A stretch of DNA of 64,000 nt from Nocardia nova (GTDB lineage: Bacteria > Actinomycetota > Actinomycetes > Mycobacteriales > Mycobacteriaceae), in the NCBI RefSeq assembly GCF_002933465.1, contig NZ_PSZE01000029.1, positions 22,448-86,447 of the forward strand, in the 5' to 3' direction. Below, piece by piece: positions 7,764 to 15,794 of this stretch (positions are counted from its first letter, which is position 1; every line of letters starts with the position of its first letter). The notes beneath the pieces were generated by a model. That model ran no database searches. It worked only from the letters and a program-made list of their open reading frames with translations, and was not told where the DNA came from. The position numbers and the translations under genes were made by a program.

Positions 7764-9008
7764 TCACCGACTTCCTGCTGTGGCCATCTGCGCACCCGAC
7801 GATACGTGGACCGGCCACATTCGCGTGGCAACCACGGCGGCCACGGCCGCCAGGACCATCAGGGTCAGCGCGGCGCCGGCTTGTCCGGCGGCGGCGCCCA
7901 GCCAGCCGGCGATCGGATAGGTCACCAGGAAACAGGCGTGCGAGAGCGAGAACTGCGCGGTGAACACGGCCGTGCGAGTGCTGCCGTCGGATTGGGCGCG
8001 CAGCAGCCGCGCCGAGGGCGTGTTGATCAGCGAGGTGCCCATCCCCATGATCGACCAGGCGACCCCGAGCAACACCCAGCCCACCCGTGGTCCGGGCTCT
8101 AGCACGGCGAGCGTCGCGGCGCCGGCGAGGCCGACGGGCAGGGTCGCGCAGCCGATCAGCATGAGGCGGCGATCGGGAATGCCGGTGAGCAGTCGCGGGA
8201 TCGCCAGCGCGACGATCATCGAACCGCCGCCGAAACAGCCCAGCGCCACCGCGACCGCGGGCGCCGGACCGTGCAGCAGGCCGCGCACATAGACCACGGT
8301 ATTGACCACGACCAGCGAGGTCGCCGCGGCGACAGCAACGTTCATCGCCAGCAACCCGCGCAGCACCGGACTGGCCGCCATGAGCCGTGCGCCCCAAGTG
8401 ATCCGTGCCGGAAGCGAGCTGGAGCGGTCGGCGGGCACCGATCGAGGTAGCGAGGTGCGCACGACCATGATCGCCGAGGTCGCGAAACCTGCCGCGGTGC
8501 CGACGAACAGCAGATGGTAGCCGACCACGGTCAGCAAAGCCGCCGCCAGTACGGGACTGAGCAGCGATTCCAGGTCGTAGGCCAGCCGCGAGAGCGACAG
8601 CCCACGGGTGTAGTCCTCCTCGTCGGGCAGGATCGACGGGATGACCGCCTGGAATGCCGGGGTGAACGTCGCCGAGGCCGCCTGCAGCACGAAGATCAGG
8701 ACATAGATCTGCCAGACGTGCGTGACCAGCGGCAACAGCAAGGCGATGACCAGCCGGACCACATCGGCCGAGACCAACAACATCCGCCGCGGCACCCGAT
8801 CGGTCAGCGCCGATACCACCGGCGCCACGCCGACGTAGGCGACCATCTTGATCGCGAGCGCCGTGCCCAGCACCGCACCGGCATCGGATCCGGCCAGATC
8901 GTAGGCCGCCAAACCCAGCGCGACCGTCAGCAGACCGGTTCCGACGAGGGCCACCACCTGCGCGGTGAACAAGCGCCGGAAACGGTCGTGCCGCAACACC
9001 TCCAGCAC
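7764..9008 (-). CDS. MFS exporter
   Basis: A 414-residue major facilitator with twelve predicted helices. It opens LRHDRFRRLFTAQVVALVGTG, typical of MFS drug or metal exporters. The loop 2-3 motif reads ALTDRVPRRMLLVSADVVR, a variant of the conserved GxxxDRxxRR. A PDEEDYTRGLSLSRLAYDLESLLSP segment is typical of a subgroup linked to ArsR genes. I chose the GTG at 9008 because GGAGGT sits 6 bases before it; the frame stays open far upstream, but that part is antisense to the next gene. It is co-transcribed with the ArsR gene (8-base gap). The exported compound is unknown. Confidence 0.88.
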   Translation of the reverse strand: MLEVLRHDRFRRLFTAQVVALVGTGLLTVALGLAAYDLAGSDAGAVLGTALAIKMVAYVGVAPVVSALTDRVPRRMLLVSADVVRLVIALLLPLVTHVWQIYVLIFVLQAASATFTPAFQAVIPSILPDEEDYTRGLSLSRLAYDLESLLSPVLAAALLTVVGYHLLFVGTAAGFATSAIMVVRTSLPRSVPADRSSSLPARITWGARLMAASPVLRGLLAMNVAVAAATSLVVVNTVVYVRGLLHGPAPAVAVALGCFGGGSMIVALAIPRLLTGIPDRRLMLIGCATLPVGLAGAATLAVLEPGPRVGWVLLGVAWSIMGMGTSLINTPSARLLRAQSDGSTRTAVFTAQFSLSHACFLVTYPIAGWLGAAAGQAGAALTLMVLAAVAAVVATRMWPVHVSSGAQMATAGSR

Positions 9009-9057
9009 GTCGAACCTCCAGAATGCGCAGGATCCATCGAACACGGCCAGTTTAAGA

Positions 9058-9085
9058 CAATAGGTGCGCAATTGCGAACTTATTG
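9058..9085. promoter_or_regulatory. 28-bp palindromic operator of the MFS-ArsR operon
   Basis: An imperfect palindrome centred on GCGCAATTGCG, with outer arms CAATA and TATTG; 24 of 28 positions are symmetric. It begins 49 bases upstream of the MFS start, where the promoter should be. A dyad of this length and composition is typical for ArsR/SmtB dimers, and the regulator gene is the second gene of this operon. Confidence 0.65.
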
Positions 9086-9200
9086 CCGCTTCAACGGCTC
9101 CGGTCGCGCCGCACCATGATTCGATCTCTGCCGAGAAGTGGAGGTAGGTTCGGGTCGACAGGCCGGAGATTCGCCGCCGGCGAGAGCAAGGAGGTCCAGC

Positions 9201-10568
9201 GTGCACGGGATCTCGCTCGAGGCGGATCGATGGCAGGAACGGCTGCGCACCAATCTGTGGTTCGTCCCGACGCTGGAAGTCCTGGCCGCGGTGGCGCTGT
9301 TCGCGCTGACCTTCAGCCTCGACCGCGCGGCCTATCACAGCGGCACGAACCTGCCCACCTGGGTGCTGGGCGGCACGCCCGATGCGGCACGCCAGGTTCT
9401 CACCGCCATCGCGGCCGCGATCATCACCGTGGTCGGTGTCGTCTTCTCGATCACGATCCTGGCGCTGACGCTGGCCTCCACCCAGTTCGGGCCGCGCATG
9501 TTGCGCAATTTCATCCGCGACCGCGGCACCCAGCTGACGCTCGGCACCTTCGTCGCGACCTTCGTCTACGCCATCGCGGCACTGGTGTCGGTCGGCGAGA
9601 ATTTCGTCCCGCACATCAGCGCGACGGTGTCGATCGGCTCGCTGGTGGTGGATCTGGCGGTGCTCATCTATTTCATCAATCACATCGGCGGGCAGATCCA
9701 ACTGCCGAATGTGGTCGCCGACATCGCCCGCGAAGTACGCACCGCGGTCGACGCCAACGCCGACACCACCGCGAGCGGGGCGAAACACGGTCCGTCGGCG
9801 CGCGAACTCCGCGATCTGCTGGCCCGCTCCGGTGGCGAGGTGCGCACATCCAGCAGCGGATATCTTCAGTACATCCGCTACGAGCGGCTGGTCCGGCTGG
9901 CCGCCGAAGCGGATGCGGTCATCCATTTACCTTATCGCCCAGGACATTTCGTGACCGAGGGGCAGGTGATCGCGCGCGTGTGGCCGGCGCAGGCCGCGAA
10001 GGGGATCGAGAAGAAATTCTCCCGCGGCCACGTCACCGGCTCGATGCGCAGCCTGGTGCAGGATGTGTCCTTCGGCGTCGATCAGATCGTCGAGGTCGCA
10101 CTGCGCGCGCTCGCCGCCGCGACCAACGACACGTTCACGGTGCTGACGTGCATCGATTGGCTCGGCGACTGCCTGTCGCGGATCGCGGTCACCTGGGATC
10201 CGAATCCGGTGCGCCGCGACAAGGACGGTCATATCCGGGTGCTCGCCGCGCAGGTCAGCTACGAGCGGCTGGTGCAGCGCGCATTCGAGAAGATCCGCCA
10301 GGCGGGGGCCGGACAGCCGGCCGTGATGATCCGCCAGCTCGACGCGCTGGCGCAGATCGCCGACCGCGTCACCGACCCGGACCGGCTCCGGGTGATCCTC
10401 GAACAAGCGACGATGATCGAGCACGCCGTCCCGCTCATCCCGGAAGAACCCGACCGCGCCGACGTCCTGCGCCGCTGCCACGCCCTGCGCGGCCAGATCG
10501 CGGCCGAGCGCTCAGCGCTCGCCACGCGATCACGCAAGGCCACGCCCGCTCCGAATCCGAAGCCGTAG
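9201..10568 (+). CDS. DUF2254 membrane protein
   Basis: A 455-residue membrane protein of the DUF2254 family. About four helices lie in the first 180 residues (for example LEVLAAVALFALTFSLDRAAY and a second around AAAIITVVGVVFSITILALTLAS). The family hallmark STQFGPRMLRNFIRDRGTQ follows, and then a long soluble domain that includes GYLQYIRYERLVRLAAEADAV. The GTG at 9201 is supported by AAGGAGG 6 bases upstream. Function is unknown; relatives are widespread in bacteria and sometimes sit near ion channels. It is divergent from the MFS-ArsR operon, so the palindrome at 9058-9085 lies in their shared upstream region. Confidence 0.85.
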   Translation: MHGISLEADRWQERLRTNLWFVPTLEVLAAVALFALTFSLDRAAYHSGTNLPTWVLGGTPDAARQVLTAIAAAIITVVGVVFSITILALTLASTQFGPRMLRNFIRDRGTQLTLGTFVATFVYAIAALVSVGENFVPHISATVSIGSLVVDLAVLIYFINHIGGQIQLPNVVADIAREVRTAVDANADTTASGAKHGPSARELRDLLARSGGEVRTSSSGYLQYIRYERLVRLAAEADAVIHLPYRPGHFVTEGQVIARVWPAQAAKGIEKKFSRGHVTGSMRSLVQDVSFGVDQIVEVALRALAAATNDTFTVLTCIDWLGDCLSRIAVTWDPNPVRRDKDGHIRVLAAQVSYERLVQRAFEKIRQAGAGQPAVMIRQLDALAQIADRVTDPDRLRVILEQATMIEHAVPLIPEEPDRADVLRRCHALRGQIAAERSALATRSRKATPAPNPKP

Positions 10569-10701
10569 CCGCGCCGGCGGCGCTCAGATCGGCCGGGCCA
10601 CCACCGGGTTCTTCGCGCGATGTCGATCTCGGCGGCCGCCGTTCGTATAGGAGGTGAGGGGCGCGATCGTGCGCGTTCCCGGAGTCGAGAGGAGCAGGGC
10701 G

Positions 10702-11283
10702 ATGCGAACGATCACGGTGACCATGAATGTCACGCTCGACGGTGTCGTTCAGGGGCTGGGACGTGCGGACGAGGACACCCGGGGTGGTTTTCCGTTCGGC
10801 GGCTGGGGGCAGCGATTTCAGGACGACGTGCTCGCCCGGGACATGGGCAGGGATATGGCACAGCCCGGCGACATGTTGTTCGGGCGGCGCACCTGGGAGG
10901 ACTTCACCGCGGTATGGGGACAGGCGGACGACAATCCCTACAGCAAACATATGAACGCGGCGACGAAGTACGTCGCGTCGTCCGGCCTCGACGATGTCGA
11001 CGCGTGGCAGAACTCGATTCTGTTGCGCGGCGACGCGACTCGGACCGTGCGCGAATTGAAGTCACGTCCGGGGAAGGATCTGTCGATCATCGGCAGTGCG
11101 GCCCTGGTGCGCGGCCTGCACGCCGCCGGGTTGATCGATCGGTACACGCTGGTGATTCACCCACTCACCCTCGGTGCGGGGGCCAGGTTGTTCGAGGGCG
11201 CGGCGCCGTTGACCGAATTTCGCCTTCTCGGTAGCGTCGCGACCACCGCGGGTGTGCTCATCGCCCGCTACGCCCGGCGCTGA
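10702..11283 (+). CDS. Dihydrofolate reductase/RibD C-terminal-like protein
   Basis: A 193-residue protein of the RibD C-terminal (DHFR-fold) family. It starts MRTITVTMNVTLDGVVQG and contains the conserved GDMLFGRRTWEDF motif, KYVASSGL, and the nucleotide-binding stretch around DLSIIGSAALVRGLHAAGLID, then IHPLTLGAGARLFEG. Such proteins bind NADPH; stand-alone copies are uncharacterised reductases. The ATG follows GAGGAGCAGGG. It ends 10 bases before a YCII-like gene, which in turn is followed by an ECF42-type sigma factor. This trio recurs in actinobacteria, so the reductase is probably part of that sigma-factor regulon. Confidence 0.88.
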   Translation: MRTITVTMNVTLDGVVQGLGRADEDTRGGFPFGGWGQRFQDDVLARDMGRDMAQPGDMLFGRRTWEDFTAVWGQADDNPYSKHMNAATKYVASSGLDDVDAWQNSILLRGDATRTVRELKSRPGKDLSIIGSAALVRGLHAAGLIDRYTLVIHPLTLGAGARLFEGAAPLTEFRLLGSVATTAGVLIARYARR

Positions 11284-11293
11284 GGAGAGGGCC

Positions 11294-11638
11294 GTGCCCC
11301 AGTATCTGCTCTCGATCTATCAACCCGACAGTGGTGCGCCCGATGCCGCGACCATGGACCGGATCGCCGCCGAATTGCACCGTCTCAACGAGGAATTGCG
11401 CGACAGCGGGTCGTGGGTGTTCACCGGCGGCCTGCATGCGGCGGACAGTGCGACCGTGGTGCGAGCCGACGGGCTGATCACCGACGGGCCCTATCTAGAG
11501 GGCAAGGAACATATCGGTGGCATCTGGGTGATCACCGCGGCCGATCTGGACGCGGCGCTGGCGTGGGGACGCAAGGCCGCGGCGGCCACCACGTTGCCGA
11601 TCGAAATCCGCCCGTTCCAGGACGTTCCGCCGTTCTGA
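11294..11638 (+). CDS. YCII/DGPF-domain protein
   Basis: A 114-residue dimeric alpha/beta-barrel protein of the YCII family. It begins MPQYLLSIYQPDSGAP and contains the DGP segment (ADGLITDGPYLEGKEHIGGIWV) that gives the DGPF group its name. These proteins bind small ligands or act as minor hydrolases and are the usual genomic companions of ECF42 sigma factors. The GTG follows GAGGAGAGGG, and the stop is 4 bases before the sigma gene, so the two are co-translated. The precise role is unknown. Confidence 0.9.
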   Translation: MPQYLLSIYQPDSGAPDAATMDRIAAELHRLNEELRDSGSWVFTGGLHAADSATVVRADGLITDGPYLEGKEHIGGIWVITAADLDAALAWGRKAAAATTLPIEIRPFQDVPPF

Positions 11639-11642
11639 CACG

Positions 11643-12845
11643 ATGACACCGGAACAGATCGCCGCCGTCTTCCGCGCCGAATACGGCCGGGCCGTCGCCG
11701 TGCTGATTCGCATGCTCGGCGATATCGACCTGGCCGAGGACGCGGTCGCCGACGCCTTCGCCACCGCGCTGCGCCGCTGGCCACAGGACGGGCCGCCGCC
11801 GAGGCCGGCCGGGTGGATCATCACCACCGCCCGGCGCCGGGCCATCGACCAGCTGCGCCGCGAATCCGCCCGGGCCGGCAAGTACGCCGAGGCGGCGATC
11901 GTGCACGCACCGCCCGACGACGCCGAGGAGACCGCCGTGCCCGACGAGCGACTCCGGCTGATCTTCACCTGCTGCCATCCGGCACTGAACCGGCCCGCGC
12001 AGGTCGCGCTGACCCTGCGGCTGCTGGGCGGGCTGACAACGCCCGAAATCGCCCGTGCGTTCCTGGTCCGGGAGACGACGATGGCGCAGCGACTGGCCCG
12101 CGCGAAGGCCAAGATTCGCGACGCCCGTATCCCGTACCGGGTGCCCGGCGAGGCCGAACTGCCCGAACGGCTCGATTCCGTGCTCGCCACCCTGTTCCTC
12201 ATCTTCAACGAGGGATATGTCGCCTCGTCGGGCACGCAACTGCTGCGCGCGGACGTGTGCGAGGAAGCCGTGCGGCTCACTCGCGCACTGGTCGAGTCGA
12301 TGCCCGACGAGCCGGAGGCAACGGGCCTGCTCGCCCTCATGCTGCTCACCCACGCTCGCCGCGACGCCCGCACCGATTCGACCGGCGCCTTCGTCCGGCT
12401 CGCCGACCAGCACCGCGGGCGCTGGGACGCCGCACTGGTCGCGGAGGGCCGGGCCATCGTCCGCACCTGCCTGCGCCGCAACCGTCCCGGCCGGTACCAG
12501 CTGCTCGCCGCGATCAATGCCGCGCACACCGATCCGGTCACCGACTGGACGCAGATCCTCGCGCTGTACGACCTGTTGGCGCGACTGGACCCGAATCCCG
12601 TTGTCGCACTGCATCGAGCAGTGGCGGTGGCCGAGGTCGACGGCCCCGCCGCGGCACTGGGTCTCGTCGACGTCCTTGAGCTGACCGAGCACCACCTGTT
12701 CCATGCCGTTCGCGCGGACTTGCTCGCCCGCCTGGGCAGGACGGACGAGGCGAGACGCAGTTTCGATACCGCGGCCCGCCTCACCGGAAATCAACGCGAA
12801 CGCGACTACCTGGCCACCCGAAGCGCCGCGCTCACACCCCGCTGA
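11643..12845 (+). CDS. ECF42-type RNA polymerase sigma factor
   Basis: A 400-residue ECF sigma factor. Sigma region 2 lies at about residues 10-75 (FRAEYGRAVAVLIRMLGDIDLAEDAVADAF) and region 4 at about 105-165. The long C-terminal extension from about 180 (DUF6596/TPR-like) distinguishes ECF42. That extension includes LFLIFNEGYVASSG, then LLALMLLTHARRDARTD and LLAAINAAHTD. ECF42 factors have no dedicated anti-sigma factor; the C-terminal domain is thought to set activity, and they control adjacent DGPF/YCII genes. The ATG lies 4 bases after the YCII stop. This matches the established genomic signature of the group. Confidence 0.93.
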   Translation: MTPEQIAAVFRAEYGRAVAVLIRMLGDIDLAEDAVADAFATALRRWPQDGPPPRPAGWIITTARRRAIDQLRRESARAGKYAEAAIVHAPPDDAEETAVPDERLRLIFTCCHPALNRPAQVALTLRLLGGLTTPEIARAFLVRETTMAQRLARAKAKIRDARIPYRVPGEAELPERLDSVLATLFLIFNEGYVASSGTQLLRADVCEEAVRLTRALVESMPDEPEATGLLALMLLTHARRDARTDSTGAFVRLADQHRGRWDAALVAEGRAIVRTCLRRNRPGRYQLLAAINAAHTDPVTDWTQILALYDLLARLDPNPVVALHRAVAVAEVDGPAAALGLVDVLELTEHHLFHAVRADLLARLGRTDEARRSFDTAARLTGNQRERDYLATRSAALTPR

Positions 12846-13014
12846 CCGGTCACCGCGCCCGGGCCACCGCGCGAATCGCGCGCAGCCGCCTGTCGGGCGA
12901 TCTCGCGATACTCCTCGACCAGATCGACTCCGGTGACCGGCAGCCGAATCGGTCCGCCAGGTATCGGGCGGTGCCACCGATGCCCTGAGACCACTGCCCC
13001 GAGACAACGCTGAA

Positions 13015-13049
13015 AACACCCGCTCCGCATCATCGCGGGCGCGGGTGTT
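13015..13049. terminator. Hairpin after the sigma gene
   Basis: A perfect 9-bp inverted repeat, AACACCCGC / GCGGGTGTT, with a 17-base loop, lies 170 bases past the sigma-factor stop in otherwise gene-free DNA. It is probably a transcript end. The rest of 12846-13140 holds nothing I can assign. Confidence 0.4.
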
Positions 13050-13149
13050 GCGCTGTCTCCCAGCGGGTTTCAGAGATTATCGGCGTCGATCACGGCCTGC
13101 GCGAAGGCTGCGGGCGCTCCCCCGCGCCCCGGAGTTCGCGCCGTGCGCG

Positions 13150-13300
13150 ATCACCCCAGGGCCGCGCAAATACCTGGACGAATCGATCGCCGGCATCGCG
13201 GAGCGCGGCGGTGTCGTCGTCATCGCGGGCGAAGCGGGATCGGTAAAACCGCGCTGCTGCACGTGAGTTCTGCTTCCCGTCCGACCAGCGACATCCGTGA
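13150..13300 (+). pseudogene. Remnant of a LuxR-type AAA regulator (split Walker A)
   Basis: One frame reads YLDESIAGIAERGGVVVIAG followed by EAG, and the adjacent frame continues SGIGKTALLHVSS. Together they rebuild the Walker A region of large LuxR/MalT-like ATPase regulators (GEAGIGKTALL), split by one missing base near 13237-13240. Nothing recognisable follows, so only about 50 codons survive. It is a decayed fragment, not a gene. Confidence 0.5.
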
Positions 13301-13470
13301 GCACTCCTGTGCGGGCCCAACCCTCCGAATCGGCAAATCTTGTCACTGTCACGATTAAAGCCGCCGGGACGGCCTGTCAACGCGCGAGCGGCAACCGGAC
13401 CTCACCTTTTCCGTGAGATGCGGTCCGGCTGTTATCGTCGGGCGAAGTCGGTAGATCAAGGAGACCAGAC

Positions 13471-13500
13471 ATGGTTGGTGAACTCGACATCTCCGGATAG
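13471..13500 (+). CDS. Nine-residue leader ORF upstream of the ABC-F gene
   Basis: ATG to TAG encoding MVGELDISG. It is preceded by AAGGAG 7 bases upstream and starts 150 bases before the ABC-F start. Between them lie two inverted repeats: GGCCAC/GTGGCC (13514-13551) and TGCGGC/GCCGCA (13576-13600). Short translated leaders followed by alternative stems are the established way in which ABC-F antibiotic-resistance genes are induced by ribosome stalling. The strong ribosome binding site supports translation; the regulatory role is inferred. Confidence 0.45.
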   Translation: MVGELDISG

Positions 13501-13620
13501 ACCCGGAAGTCACGGCCACCGGTAGGCGCACGCGGCGCCGCCGACGTGGCCATGTCGTCGTTCACCCGATCACCCTGCGGCGCGGTCGCACTGTGCCGCA
13601 ACGACTTTCGAGGTCTCACC

Positions 13621-15288
13621 ATGTCCGATGCCTTCATCGTCTGTTCGAACCTGTCGTTCACCTGGCCCGACGACACCCCGGTGTTCCGGGATCTGTCCTT
13701 CAGCGTGCCGGGCGGGCGGACCGGCCTGGTCGCCCCCAACGGCGCCGGGAAGACCACCTTGCTGCGGCTGATCGCCGGCGAGCTGATGCCCTCGGCGGGC
13801 AGCGTCACCGTCGCCGGCACCCTCGGTTATCTGCCGCAGAATCTGCCCCTGACCGCGGAGCTGACCGTCGCCGAAGTCCTCGGCGTCGCGCCGGTGCTCG
13901 CCGCCCTGGCGGCCGTCGAATCCGGCGACACCGACGAGCGGCACTTCACCACCATCGGCACCGACTGGGACATCGAGGAACGCACCCGCGCCCAATTGGA
14001 CCGGCTCGGGCTGGGCGCATTGCCGTTCGACCGGCGGCTGCACACCCTCAGCGGCGGGCAGATCGTCTCGCTCGGACTGGCCGCCCAGCTACTGCGGCGA
14101 CCGGATGTGCTGTTGCTCGACGAACCGACCAACAACCTCGACCTCGAGGCCCGCCACCGGCTCTACGACGTGCTCACCGACTGGAACGGCTGCCTGCTGC
14201 TGGTCAGCCACGACCGAGCCCTGCTCGACCGCACCGATCGCATCGCCGAGCTCTACGACGGCGAAATCCGTTACTACGGCGGCGGTTTCACCGACTACGA
14301 GCAAGCGGTACAGGCCGAGCAGACGGTGGCGGAGAAGAACATTCGCACCGCCGAACAGGAGGTCAAGCGCGAGAAGCGGGAATTGCAGCAGGCTCGCGAA
14401 CGCGCCGCGCGCCGGGCGAGCAACGCACAACGCAATCTTGGCAACGCCGGACTGCCGAAGATCTTCGCCGGCACCATGAAACGCAATGCCCAGCAGTCGG
14501 CGGGCCGCGCGAACGAAACCCACGGCGCCCGTCTCGACGCCGCGAAGAACCGCCTCGACGAGGCCGGGCGGGCGCTGCGCGAAGAACAGCGCATCGTGCT
14601 GAACCTGCCCGATACCGAGGTCCCGGCCGGTCGTACCCTGTTCGCCGCCGAGCACATCCGGTTCCGCTTCGGCGAGCGCGAGTTGTTCGCCGGCGAGGGC
14701 GCCGATCTCACCGTCCGCGGACCCGAGCGCATCGCCTTGACCGGACCCAACGGCGCGGGCAAGTCCACGCTGCTGCGCATCGTGCACGGTGACCTCACCC
14801 CCGACAGTGGCACCGTCACCCGCGCCGACGGCCGGATCGCGTACCTGTCCCAGCGGCTGGACCTGCTCGATGCCGGCCGGACCGTGGCGCAGAATCTGGC
14901 CGCCGCCGCCCCGCACCTGCCCACCGCGCAGCGGATGAATCTGTTGGCGCGCTTCCTGTTCCGCGGCTCGCGCGCCCATCTGCCGGTCGGCGTCCTCTCC
15001 GGCGGGGAGCGACTGCGGGCCACACTGGCCTGCGTGCTGTTCGCCGAACCCGCGCCCCAACTGCTGCTGCTCGACGAACCCACCAACAACCTCGATCTGG
15101 TGAGTGTCGGACAGCTGGTCGGCGCCCTGGAGTCCTATCGGGGCGCGATCGTGGTCGTCAGTCACGACGAACAGTTCCTGGCCGAGATGCGGGTGAGCCG
15201 GCGGTTGCGACTCGCGGACGGCCGGCTGGCCGACGACAACGTCCCGGCCGCGCCCGCGGATACGCGAACGGCCCGTCCCTTCCGGTAA
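13621..15288 (+). CDS. ABC-F ATPase (ribosome-associated)
   Basis: A 555-residue soluble protein with two ABC ATPase cassettes and no membrane helices. The first Walker A is APNGAGKT (residues 38-45) with signature LSGGQIVSLGLA and Walker B VLLLDEPTNNLD. The second has GPNGAGKS, LSGGERLRATLA and LLLLDEPTNNLD. A charged coiled linker of about 80 residues (QAEQTVAEKNIRTAEQEVKR onward) lies between them, as in ABC-F proteins that enter the ribosomal E site. Such proteins are translation factors or antibiotic-resistance proteins. The leader ORF and hairpins upstream favour an inducible resistance role, as an inference. I chose the ATG at 13621; an in-frame GTG (13546) and ATG (13552) are alternatives. 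The stop codon lies within a terminator hairpin. Confidence 0.92.
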   Translation: MSDAFIVCSNLSFTWPDDTPVFRDLSFSVPGGRTGLVAPNGAGKTTLLRLIAGELMPSAGSVTVAGTLGYLPQNLPLTAELTVAEVLGVAPVLAALAAVESGDTDERHFTTIGTDWDIEERTRAQLDRLGLGALPFDRRLHTLSGGQIVSLGLAAQLLRRPDVLLLDEPTNNLDLEARHRLYDVLTDWNGCLLLVSHDRALLDRTDRIAELYDGEIRYYGGGFTDYEQAVQAEQTVAEKNIRTAEQEVKREKRELQQARERAARRASNAQRNLGNAGLPKIFAGTMKRNAQQSAGRANETHGARLDAAKNRLDEAGRALREEQRIVLNLPDTEVPAGRTLFAAEHIRFRFGERELFAGEGADLTVRGPERIALTGPNGAGKSTLLRIVHGDLTPDSGTVTRADGRIAYLSQRLDLLDAGRTVAQNLAAAAPHLPTAQRMNLLARFLFRGSRAHLPVGVLSGGERLRATLACVLFAEPAPQLLLLDEPTNNLDLVSVGQLVGALESYRGAIVVVSHDEQFLAEMRVSRRLRLADGRLADDNVPAAPADTRTARPFR

Positions 15289-15296
15289 CGGGCCGT
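15268..15296. terminator. Bidirectional terminator between abcF and the inhibitor gene
   Basis: Perfect 9-bp stem ACGGCCCGT / ACGGGCCGT with an 11-base loop. It overlaps the ABC-F stop codon and ends 17 bases before the stop of the convergent chagasin-like gene. It is placed to end both transcripts. Confidence 0.6.
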
Positions 15297-15312
15297 ATCG
15301 ATGTCGAAAGCG

Positions 15313-15747
15313 CTACCGCACGGTGACGGTCATCGAGAATCGCTGGCCCGGGTTGGCCTGATCCCACGGCCGCACCGACACCAGACTCAGGCGGGTGCTG
15401 CCGGCGCGGGCAGCGGTGAAGGTCCACACGCTGGTACCGGGCGCACCCGGCATCGAGCTGCCCGGCCGGAACACCGGGTCACCCTCCTGAGCGAGCACCC
15501 CGCGGTCGACTTCACCGATCTGCCAGACGTAACCGGACGTCGGGTTGTCGGGCAGGGCCACCGCCAGTTCCTGACCGACGTCGAGGGTCGTGGTTCCGCC
15601 GTCGCCGTCGGTACCGACGATGATCGGCTCCGATACCGCCTGCACGGCACCGGGCACCGCGGGAATCGGGTCGGCCCCGGCAACCGCATTCGCCCCACCG
15701 GCCGTCAGCGCCAAACCGAACACAACCATCAGCAAAGGTGTACGCAC
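15313..15747 (-). CDS. Secreted chagasin-like (I42) cysteine protease inhibitor
   Basis: A 144-residue exported protein. The N-terminus is a signal peptide (RTPLLMVVFGLALTAGGANA, probable cleavage after Ala-Val-Ala-Gly-Ala at about 25). The mature part has the chagasin signature NPTSGYVW at 68-75 (family consensus NPTTGY), then a GAPGTSVWTFTAARAG strand and a C-terminal SVRPWDQANPGQRFSMTV, matching the RPW and terminal loops of MEROPS family I42. Chagasins block papain-like proteases; bacterial ones may guard against host or self enzymes. GTG is chosen because it follows GGAAGGA. A bidirectional hairpin separates it from abcF. Confidence 0.85.
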   Translation of the reverse strand: MRTPLLMVVFGLALTAGGANAVAGADPIPAVPGAVQAVSEPIIVGTDGDGGTTTLDVGQELAVALPDNPTSGYVWQIGEVDRGVLAQEGDPVFRPGSSMPGAPGTSVWTFTAARAGSTRLSLVSVRPWDQANPGQRFSMTVTVR

Positions 15748-15794
15748 CGCATTCCTTCCATATTCAAACGGGCGTCCACACCCTACAGTCGTGC

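Noticed and set aside
9083..10657. 524-codon frame over the DUF2254 gene
   Set aside because: Shadow frame. DUF2254 is recognised in the frame starting at 9201 with a good ribosome binding site.
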